A stretch of 34,661 nt of DNA from Patescibacteria group bacterium (lineage in GTDB: Bacteria > Patescibacteriota > SICC01), in assembly GCA_009694835.1 (NCBI GenBank), contig SICC01000005.1:1-34661 (forward strand). The letters are read 5' to 3'. Positions 16,839 through 25,312 of the stretch are shown here, piece after piece. The stretch's first letter is position 1. Each line of letters begins with the position of its first letter. The notes below the pieces were generated by a model, which saw only the letters and a program-made list of their open reading frames with translations, had not been told where the DNA came from and did not search any database. The position numbers and the translations under genes were made by a program.

Positions 16839-19800
16839 ATGTCTAGACGTGCCCCAGAAGATAGCCCACCACCAGAAGACATCGATTCCGACAAGTCGCT
16901 TGAGAAGCAGCGGATTGTTATTGTTGATGCCTCACAAGCCATCGGCGACACTGCTCGCGATGTGGCTGATGCTTCACTGACGGCTGATAAAGCTGAGTTA
17001 CAAGGTGTTAAAGGATTAGTTAAGCGAATTTGGAAACATAATCTAGCTGAGGAATATTATCGTCAGACAGAAATCGCCCGAGTTCGTGGGGCCCTTGAGC
17101 AAGCTGAACATGAAGGCGCCCTCGATGAGTCTGCGCTTGACGCTGAAGCCCGCCGAGCAATCTGGGAGCGTTTCCAGCACGAGTACGACGAGACCATTCA
17201 CCATGAAGCTGGCGAAACACGTGAGGCTATGGGTGATACGAGCCTTGAGAAAGAAGTTCAAAAAGACATTCAGACACTGGTTGAGCGGTATGCAGTTGGC
17301 GGCTTGAATGAGGATGCGTTTCAGGAGGAAAAAATTCGATTATTCTCGAAGCTGCACGGAGCTCGTCCGGACGTTATTAATAACGGCGATCTCTACGCCG
17401 ACAACCTTTTTGAAATTGCCCAGCAGAACCGAGAAGCGATTGAGGCTGGGCAACGTCTAGAAGAACTTGATCTTGATTTTGAAGTTGTACTTGGTCGCGC
17501 TACGCCAGGCGTTCGTACTGAAGCCAAGTTTGGCCAGGTAGATAAAATGGTCGAGCACTTACAAAAGACAAAAGTTGGTCGCTGGGTCAACGAGACGACT
17601 TTAGCGGTTGGATTATCGATGATTAGTATTGTTGGTCGAACAGTTTCACGATCGGTCATGCGGAGCCGAGCTTTAGCAATAGCCTCGCTAGGAGGTACAA
17701 CCGCGGTATCCGCTGGACTGGCCGGAGCCCGGGAAAGTAAACGATTTGCCGAAGAACGGCGTCAGCATTCTCGTGAAGCCGCTCAGGGCAAAGAGACGTT
17801 AACTGGTGAGCGTAGGCTTGAGATGGAAACCTTCCGCTACCGAACGGCAGACGCCAGAGAGCTCGCCGATACGTTAGAGCAAAGCGTGTATGAGCGTAAT
17901 GCGGACGGGGATCTGATAGCACGAACACTCTCGCCAGCAGAAGTGTCTGATACCCTCGCGAGCTTAGTCGACATAGAATCTCGAGTTGCGCTTTCAGACC
18001 GAGAACAGCTTGACCTTATTAGTTACACCGATGGCAACGTCGAACAAGAACGGTTGCGACTTGATATCTTGCGGGCTCAGGCTAAGGTCGATTTACGAGA
18101 CCAGCTTATCCTCCCGTCCGGAATGGGTCCGGACGAGTACTTCGAAACCCTTCGTGACACGGCGGCTCAAGAATTACGAACCGATACTGAAGGTGTCGAA
18201 GACCTCGACCGATTATTTATTAAAGCAAAGCACAAACGAGTGGCCAAGGCGGCTGCGATTGGGGCCCTGACCGGATTGACCATCGGTGCTACAGCGCAAG
18301 AAGCCTATGCTGTGTTGTCCGACAGTCACAGCGGTCTGATTGAAGGGTCTACTAGTGACCAACCAGGAGGACGTTTGACTGCACTCGAGCAGCTTCGCCA
18401 ACTGGTTACTGGTGATCATGCTGAAACAACTCTGCAGCCAGGACAATCTGTAGAAATGCCGTACGGTGTCGAAGTACTGAAACGCCATGATGGTAACTTC
18501 AGCCTGACCAAGCACGGAGAAGTAGTAGATGAGCGGGCACTACTGAACCGACACGGGGTACTCCCGGAACCAAACCAGCAGTTGCTGGCCGAGCATGGGG
18601 TAGATGCGACACAAATCACGACTAATATTACTGATCACCAGGTTGTTGAACGGAGTCCTGAGGAATACATTCGCCATAATCCGGACGGGACAACCAAAGT
18701 TGAGCGGGTGCTCTGGTACGACAACGATACCAGTGGTATCTACGATCAGAACGAGCTGCGGCTGTATCACGGCGGTATAGACGGTACTGGTCTGGATAGT
18801 CACGGAAACTATACCTACACGGTTTCCTCAATGACTCCGGATGGGTCATTCCATGATGGGCTGTCAGCCGATGCTGCCCAGCAAGCCCAACAAGGTAAAC
18901 TGCGTCTCAACCTATCACTCTCAGAGAATACGCAAGACCGCGTTTTCAGTATCCCGATTGATCAGAACGGTAATGCGGTAATCGATAAGCACAGCGAAGC
19001 CGGCCAATTGTTATTTGATCGTGTCGATGGTAAAGCGGAATTCCTCGGAAAGTATAATGAGGTGGCTCAGGTTGTTGGCCAGGAACACGGTGCCGAGCAA
19101 GTTAGGATGCTGGCGACCGAAGTAGGTCCGGGCCAACATACTGTTGAAGATGTCGTGAACACTTCGCGAACAGTACCGACAGTCCATTTGGCGTCGGGGG
19201 TTATCGAAGACCGCCCACCGTATGACTTCCCACCAGTGATTCCACTGCGGGCTCGACGGCCATTGGAGCGAACAAAAGCACTTCCGGAAAGTACCCCAGG
19301 ATATCTTGGCTATTACGGAGAAGGTGAGTATGGATTGCTCGATCGCGCTCGCTATCGTGAGCGCTTTGCACGAGAAATTATTGAGAATAGTGATCTTTCA
19401 ATATCTGAACACGAAGCCAGATTAGTAGCTGATTATCTAGATAGGCTCGATCCGGAATATCGAGCTACTTTGGATCGCTTAGTTGAATCTGCCCCAACTA
19501 TGCGCGGTGATACGACGGCCGTAATCGCTATTCCGGCCTATCGGGAGGGAGAGAATATCGAAAAGACTTTGGAGGCGTACGCGGCCATGACCGGAACTAA
19601 ACCGTTCGAGATCGTTATTCTTGAAAACCATCCGGATTCACTCGACCGTGACGATACGGAAGAGGCCATTAACCGTTTCAAGAATGCTCACCCAGAAATG
19701 AGCATCGCCCATCTTCACCAGACTTTTGAGGAAAAACCGACCATCGGGCTAGTCAGAAAAATACTCAATGACAGCGTCCTTCTGCGTAAGCAACAGGCTG

Positions 19801-20573
19801 GCATTGACCGCCCTTTTACCATCATTAGTAGTGATGCGGACGTTGAAAGCGTATCTCCGAAGTTTGTCGATGAAATGGTTGAAACGTTTGAAAATGATTC
19901 AAAAGTTGATGCCGTAGGTGGTCGGTGGGACTTCCCCATGGAAGCCTATGAGGCTCACCCGCTCTTTTATGCTTCACAGCGACTCTGGCAGCTCTATGAC
20001 TTACAAATGATGGCACGAGAAAAGGATCGATCACCCAATCTGATTGGCCGCTGCTCCGCCTTTCAATCAGGAATCTATGCGGCAGTGGGTGGATATAACC
20101 CGGCTGCTGAACTAGCAGAAGACATGGAGCTTGGCTGGTTGATAAAGAATGCCCGTCGAGAAGACCCGAGCCGAGTTAAATACCAAGGTAAAGCCCATGT
20201 CGTATCTAATCCGCGACGAGCCCTTTCTCATGTGCGAGCCGGTGGAATGCTCGTAGAGCAGTATGGAGACTTCCATACTAACGAGGAGGTTCGTGAACTA
20301 TCAGTAGATGAACTATTGGCTGAGCGCGGGGGATTTGATGAAGAAGACTTTCAAAACCAGGTTCAGGCGCTCTATGACTTTTACAGCCGCTGGAAAACTT
20401 CATATAGCGGGGGTTGGATGCCTGACGATCGGGTTGATGACATCTTCCGTCGCAGCATGAATGGCTTAGGCGTACAGTTCCGAATGGACGGTGGCCGAGT
20501 GGTGATTACTGATGCTGATAAACTCCGTGAGCGAATGTCTCGCGTACTTAAAGCCAGATCTACTAAAAAGTAG
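16839..20573 (+). CDS. 1244-aa protein: coiled/helical N-terminus, hydrophobic segments, novel middle region, C-terminal GT2 domain
   Basis: VIAIPAYREGENIEKTLEAY, ISSDADVESVSP, AELAEDMELGWLIKNA are GT2-like; the rest is unassigned. Confidence 0.85.
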   Translation: MSRRAPEDSPPPEDIDSDKSLEKQRIVIVDASQAIGDTARDVADASLTADKAELQGVKGLVKRIWKHNLAEEYYRQTEIARVRGALEQAEHEGALDESALDAEARRAIWERFQHEYDETIHHEAGETREAMGDTSLEKEVQKDIQTLVERYAVGGLNEDAFQEEKIRLFSKLHGARPDVINNGDLYADNLFEIAQQNREAIEAGQRLEELDLDFEVVLGRATPGVRTEAKFGQVDKMVEHLQKTKVGRWVNETTLAVGLSMISIVGRTVSRSVMRSRALAIASLGGTTAVSAGLAGARESKRFAEERRQHSREAAQGKETLTGERRLEMETFRYRTADARELADTLEQSVYERNADGDLIARTLSPAEVSDTLASLVDIESRVALSDREQLDLISYTDGNVEQERLRLDILRAQAKVDLRDQLILPSGMGPDEYFETLRDTAAQELRTDTEGVEDLDRLFIKAKHKRVAKAAAIGALTGLTIGATAQEAYAVLSDSHSGLIEGSTSDQPGGRLTALEQLRQLVTGDHAETTLQPGQSVEMPYGVEVLKRHDGNFSLTKHGEVVDERALLNRHGVLPEPNQQLLAEHGVDATQITTNITDHQVVERSPEEYIRHNPDGTTKVERVLWYDNDTSGIYDQNELRLYHGGIDGTGLDSHGNYTYTVSSMTPDGSFHDGLSADAAQQAQQGKLRLNLSLSENTQDRVFSIPIDQNGNAVIDKHSEAGQLLFDRVDGKAEFLGKYNEVAQVVGQEHGAEQVRMLATEVGPGQHTVEDVVNTSRTVPTVHLASGVIEDRPPYDFPPVIPLRARRPLERTKALPESTPGYLGYYGEGEYGLLDRARYRERFAREIIENSDLSISEHEARLVADYLDRLDPEYRATLDRLVESAPTMRGDTTAVIAIPAYREGENIEKTLEAYAAMTGTKPFEIVILENHPDSLDRDDTEEAINRFKNAHPEMSIAHLHQTFEEKPTIGLVRKILNDSVLLRKQQAGIDRPFTIISSDADVESVSPKFVDEMVETFENDSKVDAVGGRWDFPMEAYEAHPLFYASQRLWQLYDLQMMAREKDRSPNLIGRCSAFQSGIYAAVGGYNPAAELAEDMELGWLIKNARREDPSRVKYQGKAHVVSNPRRALSHVRAGGMLVEQYGDFHTNEEVRELSVDELLAERGGFDEEDFQNQVQALYDFYSRWKTSYSGGWMPDDRVDDIFRRSMNGLGVQFRMDGGRVVITDADKLRERMSRVLKARSTKK

Positions 20574-20579
20574 ATGTTT

Positions 20580-20892
20580 ACAAAGAGTTAACTTACTCGC
20601 CACTAGGTAAAAATCTTGCACGCCTGGCTAGGTTCGATATGATAAATCCTCGCGGTGTTATCGGGGCAAACGCATTCGGGTACAAAAGGCCTGAAAAAGC
20701 CCTTGACGTAGCGGATTAATATTGCTACGGTAACACGCTTCGGTGATTTTCACTGCGGGCACGATCGTTAACAACCTGGCCAATCAACCGTCATTAGGCA
20801 TCCCCTAACGACGTCCTTCTGAAAATCGTGTCTGTCAAAACCTAAACAAACCAACCAAAGCGCTCTCTTTTGAGCTCGGTTGGTTTTTTGTT
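20580..20892 (+). ncRNA. Candidate structured ncRNA region with promoter-like boxes and terminator
   Basis: Promoter-like TTGACG-N17-TACGGT; hairpin CGTC-A-TTAGG-CATCC-CCTAA-C-GACG (20789-20813); terminator AACCAACC...GGTTGGTTTTTT. No recognised RNA family. Confidence 0.5.
20849..20888 (+). terminator. Rho-independent terminator
   Basis: AACCAACC-loop-GGTTGGTT followed by T-run. Confidence 0.8.
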
Positions 20893-20897
20893 ATCCG

Positions 20898-20951
20898 GTC
20901 GGACGCCTTGCGCATCAGTCAGCATTGATGATGCCTAAGGCTGTCCGATCG
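20898..20951 (+). promoter_or_regulatory. Long hairpin in leader of the 20996 gene
   Basis: GGTCGGAC-G-CCTT...GCATCA...TGATGC...AAGG-CT-GTCCGATC; overlaps palindrome CTGTCCGATCGGACAG (20941-20956). Confidence 0.6.
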
Positions 20952-20995
20952 GACAGTACTCAACGGTTAGACACCTGACCCAGGAGGTTATAGAA

Positions 20996-22135
20996 ATGTC
21001 TAGCTCAACCGCAGTACGGCGCAAGCCGGCAGCGAAGAAGAGCTCGAGAGCCAAGTCGGCTAGCTCGAGCTCGAAGACCCGTACGTCCTCGGCCAAGCGT
21101 AAGCCGCCGAGTAACGGCAACGGAAACCAGAGGGTCGCGCAAACGACTGACTGGAAGATCCCCGTCGCCATCATCATCGGCATTGCGCTGATCGTCGGAG
21201 GTGTTCTCGGCTTCAAGGCCATCGACACCAACGACAGCAGCAGCGATGACACGCAGCAGGTCACTCATCCGGTTACGTCGGATGAACTGACTCAGCTTCA
21301 GGATCAGTTCGACTGGAGTTACGACGAGTTCCGAAAGACCGCCGTTCCTGGGAAGAATCTCCAGGGACAGGGTCGAGTCATCAAGACCGGCCTTCATGGC
21401 GCGTCTGTTGACCGGCTCAAGAAGGTCATCAATGGTGCCGCCTTGGATAAGGACGTCGCCTACGGTGTCCTGTTCGGTCTCTGTGTCGACGCCAAGTGCT
21501 CGAGGCATGCCTATGACATCGGTATGCTGCAGAAGCTTCGTGGCAGTCAGCAAGGAAGTCGTGTCCACTATATGGTGTGGCGTGACCTGATGTTGCTGTT
21601 CACGAGTAAGGCACAGGCTGGCAACACCTACATCAGTGGATCCTGGTACAACCAGGGTCTGAGTGATGGCGGTGGAATGGGATTCGCATCCGCGAACTAC
21701 AACCAGTTCAAGGTGACGAAGATCGCCACCCAGGCTCAAGTAGTTCCCGGTGTGGGTTACGTCCCGGCGTCAGCGGTTTACCTGAAGATGCTGTGCAGCA
21801 ATGCGCAGATCAAGGGTCCGCCGTCATCGCCGCCGAGGATTCCCCCTCCGCCGTCCAACCAGAAGGACATCCGTCCGCTGGATAACACGGTCACTGGCCC
21901 GGATCTCCACACCGACGCCGAAGACCAGTTTGTACAGGCGGATCCCGGTTCAGTCCCCGGTACCTCCCAGGGAGGCGATCAGGGACAGGACAACGGTTCC
22001 GGACCCGGCAACGGACCGGCGAATGGCACGGTTACCGATAACAACGGTAACATCGTGACCAACCCCGGTTGCCCGAGTTGTACCCCGACTGACACCGGTC
22101 AGGGTGCACACGGCGATTCGGGACCCCCCGGTTAA
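20996..22135 (+). CDS. Membrane-anchored secreted protein: basic Ser/Lys/Arg-rich N-terminus, one TM, Pro/Gly-rich C-terminus
   Basis: Strong SD CAGGAGG; TM VAIIIGIALIVGGVLGF; central domain ...YISGSWYNQGLSDGGGMGFASANYNQFKVTKI...YLKMLCSNAQIKG. Confidence 0.85.
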   Translation: MSSSTAVRRKPAAKKSSRAKSASSSSKTRTSSAKRKPPSNGNGNQRVAQTTDWKIPVAIIIGIALIVGGVLGFKAIDTNDSSSDDTQQVTHPVTSDELTQLQDQFDWSYDEFRKTAVPGKNLQGQGRVIKTGLHGASVDRLKKVINGAALDKDVAYGVLFGLCVDAKCSRHAYDIGMLQKLRGSQQGSRVHYMVWRDLMLLFTSKAQAGNTYISGSWYNQGLSDGGGMGFASANYNQFKVTKIATQAQVVPGVGYVPASAVYLKMLCSNAQIKGPPSSPPRIPPPPSNQKDIRPLDNTVTGPDLHTDAEDQFVQADPGSVPGTSQGGDQGQDNGSGPGNGPANGTVTDNNGNIVTNPGCPSCTPTDTGQGAHGDSGPPG

Positions 22136-22172
22136 CCCAGGAAAAAGCTCAACGAGCTAACCTCCTGGGTTA
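22133..22172 (+). promoter_or_regulatory. Hairpin overlapping the stop codon of the 20996 gene
   Basis: TAACCCAGGA...TCCTGGGTTA (10 bp) with nested AGCTC-AAC-GAGCT. Confidence 0.75.
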
Positions 22173-22273
22173 GAGAGTAGACATGGCCGGCCCGGCACTC
22201 AGATACACGCCGGGTCGGTCGGTCCACTCAATTTTGTAAAACACGACACCACGGGATGCCAAAGACGGTCTGC

Positions 22274-22329
22274 GAGAGAGAGAAGAGTGATTCAGTGCTT
22301 ACGCACTCGAACCCACTGTTCTCTCTCTC
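22274..22329 (+). repeat. Intergenic stem-loop GAGAGAGAGAA/TTCTCTCTCTC
   Basis: 11-bp perfect stem with nested GTGC-TTAC-GCAC. Confidence 0.7.
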
Positions 22330-22448
22330 CTCCATCCCCATTTCGATGACAGTTGATTGACTAGGTTTAGGACGCACTCCTTAACAACCAGCGCACACTC
22401 GATTTGCTTCACTAAACTATTTTATTAATACCATAAGGAGGAACGCGT

Positions 22449-23807
22449 ATGAAAAACGCATTCAAACTTCGCTTCCGTAAGCGGAAGATCCTGGTGGCCC
22501 TTGGCGTTATGGTGACCGCGGTAGCTCTGGCTCCGCTAATCCAAACCGTTAATGCCGCTGCAGTGAACTTGGATATGGATCTAGCCTCACGGCTGGTGAC
22601 CGGTCCGAATTCACCAACTCAATTTAAGGACAGCCTGGCTGTCCAGCATGGGAACGTTGTTGAGTCTCAGATCGTTGTCCACAACACGGAAGATGCTTAT
22701 AACGGCCCAACCGCCCAGGATTACAAAATCCACCTCACCGCCCCGAAGACGGTTGCCACTACCGCTGCCATTCAGGCCAGCGTGACCGCCTCAAACGCCG
22801 CGTCGAACGCTACGTTCAAGACGTCTGAGAGCAACAACTACACCTCGGCTAACGGTCGACCCTTCGTTCTCAGCAAGCCACGTAACTTCGTTATCCAACG
22901 AAACAACGTTGCTGATGATAAGTGCAACGTTGCTAACTTCAACTTTGGTCAAAGCTCGGATATCCCAGCTGGCCGAATTCAAGTTACTGAGACGGCCAAC
23001 AGCTATGAGTTCGTGATTGATCCAAACGGTGACAATCAGCTCAAGCCGAGCTTTTGTCAGGCCCTTCGACTTGGCTTCCTGACGGACGTCAATCAAGGAC
23101 CGAATATCACGATCAATAAACAAGTTCGTGAAACTGGCCAGACTGTCTGGCAGGAAGGTCCGATTGGCTCCAGTAAGGATAAGGAGCTCGAGTACCTGGT
23201 GTCAGTCAAGAACACCGGTGACAACCAAGCGACTAACGTAGTCATTCGTGACGCCTTACCACCGTATGTCAGCCTGGTTCCCGACTCCTGCAAAATGTAT
23301 GTAGGAACAACTCCGGAACAGGTATGTAGTGATAACTTTGTCCAAGGCGGATTAAAGTTCACTTTCATCGATCCGGCTTCAGCCATCTACGTGAAGTTCA
23401 AAGCGAAGGCTGACCAGCTTCCGCAGAACTTCTGCAAGACCACTAACGCTGCCATGGTCAAGACTGACCAGGCTCCGGAAGTGAATGATACGGCTAGCGT
23501 GAACTATGTCTGCACCCAGGCAAGTCCGACCCCGACCCCAACTCCGTCACCGACCCCACCGACCCCGACTCCAACCCCAACTCCAACGGAGACTCCAACC
23601 AGTACCCCGACGGTACCACCGGAGACTCCGCCAGCTCCGCCTCCGAACACGCCAAAGACGCCTCCGACAACTACCGGAGTGCTCCCAGTGACTGGTACCT
23701 CCAGCATGGGACTGCTCGCGCTGTTGGCCACGATGATTAGCGGATATCTCTATTACCGCGCTCGTCAGGCCCATCGGAAAGCCTCTGCTCGTTCGAGCAA
23801 GAAGTAA
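22449..23807 (+). CDS. Sortase-anchored surface protein (signal peptide, DUF11-like domain, PT-rich stalk, LPVTG, TM, basic tail)
   Basis: VALAPLIQTVNAAA; KELEYLVSVKNTGDNQATNVVIRDALPPYVSLV; (PT)n; VLPVTGTSSMGLLALLATMISGYLYYRARQAHRK. Confidence 0.9.
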   Translation: MKNAFKLRFRKRKILVALGVMVTAVALAPLIQTVNAAAVNLDMDLASRLVTGPNSPTQFKDSLAVQHGNVVESQIVVHNTEDAYNGPTAQDYKIHLTAPKTVATTAAIQASVTASNAASNATFKTSESNNYTSANGRPFVLSKPRNFVIQRNNVADDKCNVANFNFGQSSDIPAGRIQVTETANSYEFVIDPNGDNQLKPSFCQALRLGFLTDVNQGPNITINKQVRETGQTVWQEGPIGSSKDKELEYLVSVKNTGDNQATNVVIRDALPPYVSLVPDSCKMYVGTTPEQVCSDNFVQGGLKFTFIDPASAIYVKFKAKADQLPQNFCKTTNAAMVKTDQAPEVNDTASVNYVCTQASPTPTPTPSPTPPTPTPTPTPTETPTSTPTVPPETPPAPPPNTPKTPPTTTGVLPVTGTSSMGLLALLATMISGYLYYRARQAHRKASARSSKK

Positions 23808-23827
23808 CTAAGGTGCGCTGAGTCACG

Positions 23828-23856
23828 AAAAAGGCTCCCTCTCGGAGCCTTTTTCT
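23828..23856 (+). terminator. Rho-independent terminator
   Basis: AAAAAGGCTCC-CTCTC-GGAGCCTTTTT. Confidence 0.9.
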
Positions 23857-23876
23857 ATTTCTCCGTATTTCATCCT

Positions 23877-23946
23877 CGTCATTCCTGCGAATGCGGGAAT
23901 CAGTTGCGCCCCGATACTGATCCTCAGGTCAAGCCCGAGGATGACG
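23877..23946. repeat. Dispersed palindromic repeat (copy 2)
   Basis: 70-bp near-identical match to 9453-9522. Confidence 0.88.
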
Positions 23947-23992
23947 ATCATAGTGAGTACGAGAACCAGAAAGAACGCTTTATACTGAATTC

Positions 23993-25076
23993 ATGATTGA
24001 AGATCTCAACGAGCGAATCCGCGACCTGGAGACTCGCTTCTCCCAGGTAAAGGAGTTTCTTTGACCTGTCTGCCAAAGAAACAGAATTAGCGGATCTTAA
24101 GCAGCAATCGGAACGCGAAGACATTTGGGAAGACCGCGAGGCCGCTACCGCGGTCAGTAAGAAGCTTTCGGCGTTGTCGGAGCAGGTTTCGTATTGGCAG
24201 AAGTTTGAGCACGACCTGAAAGATCTGAAGGAACTACTGGCGATGGCTAAGGATGATGCTGGAACTGCCAAAGAGATTGACCAAAACCTCACCGAACTTG
24301 AGAAAACGTTCACTCACCACGAGACTGCTGCATTACTTTCTGAACCGTACGATACCTATTCCGCTCACCTCACTATCCAGTCTGGGGCTGGCGGTACTGA
24401 CGCTCAAGATTGGGCTCAAATGCTGGAACGAATGTACTTACGGTTTGCGGAGCGACGCGGCTGGAAGACGGAAATCGAGGAACGTTCGACTGGGGAAGAG
24501 GCTGGCATCAAGAGCGTCACTATCAAAATCGATGGCGACAGTGCCTATGGGTATCTTCGGGGAGAAGGCGGTGTTCATCGCTTAGTCCGGCAATCACCGT
24601 TCAATGCCAAGTCGTTGCGCCAAACTTCATTTGCTCGAGTTGAAGTGTTACCAGATTTACCAGATAGCGAGGTGACATTGGATGAAAAGGAACTACGGAT
24701 TGATACGTACCGCGCTTCATCGGCTGGCGGACAGCATGTTAATAAGACTGACTCGGCCGTCCGCATTACTCATGTACCAACCGGACTGACGGCCCAGTGT
24801 CAGAACGAGCGGTCTCAAGGCCAGAACAAAGCGGCGGCCATGAAGATCCTCTATGGAAAGTTGGTGGCGTTGGCGGCCAAGCAACACAAGGACGATTTAC
24901 GGAAGCTTGAGGTAGGGGACACGGCGGCCTGGGGAAATCAGATTCGTTCCTATGTGCTTCACCCATACAAACAAGTGAAGGATCTTCGAACTAAAATTGA
25001 GTCAAAGCATCCCGAAAAAGTACTTGATGGTGACCTTGATGCGTTCGTGGAAGCTGAACTGCGCCTTCCGTCGTAA
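23993..25076 (+). CDS. prfB: Peptide chain release factor 2, +1 programmed frameshift (join 23993..24061, 24063..25076)
   Basis: AAG GAG TTT CTT TGA C; +1 frame continues LDLSAKETELADLKQQSEREDIWEDRE into the 24174 ORF; SSAGGQHVNKTDSAVRITH with the GGQ motif. Confidence 0.95.
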
Positions 25077-25084
25077 ACAAATTG

Positions 25085-25168
25085 TGCCGGAGGAGAGACT
25101 CGAACTCTCAAGGCCTTGCGGCCAACGGATTTTGAGTCCGTCGCGTATACCAATTCCGCCACTCCGGC
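25085..25168 (-). tRNA. tRNA-Leu (anticodon CAA)
   Basis: Reverse complement GCCGGAGTGGCGGAATTGGTATACGCGACGGACTCAAAATCCGT...GTTCGAGTCTCTCCTCCGGCA folds as class II tRNA. Confidence 0.93.
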
Positions 25169-25205
25169 ATTGTATTTATTGTACGGGTTTTCATCTCAAG
25201 TGAGA

Positions 25206-25288
25206 GCTAGTCACGCTAGTCACGGTATACTGTCTCCACAAAGGGGAGGCCTTTTACCCTTGCCAAATGAGGTAAAAATGTGTATACT
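25206..25288 (+). promoter_or_regulatory. Sortase upstream region: tandem 9-mer, two TATACT boxes, dyad between them
   Basis: GCTAGTCAC x2 (25206-25223), TATACT 25226-25231 and 25283-25288, TTTTACC-N12-GGTAAAA (25252-25277). Confidence 0.5.
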
Positions 25289-25312
25289 AAGCTAATTTAA
25301 CTGCGCCTCGAT

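Noticed and set aside
16839-20573. Many short alternative-frame ORFs within the 1244-aa gene
   Set aside because: Shadow ORFs in a GC-balanced coding region with no independent start signals or recognisable motifs.
20580-20892. tmRNA, SRP RNA or RNase P RNA
   Set aside because: Lacks a tRNA-like end, the GGAAG-type SRP loop and the conserved RNase P core motifs as far as I can see.
23520-23640. CRISPR or tandem repeat array
   Set aside because: It is the coding region for a Pro/Thr-rich stalk, with no regular repeat-spacer structure.
24062-24064. In-frame TGA in prfB as pseudogene or alternative genetic code
   Set aside because: Context is the classical RF2 +1 frameshift site and the +1 frame continues the protein.
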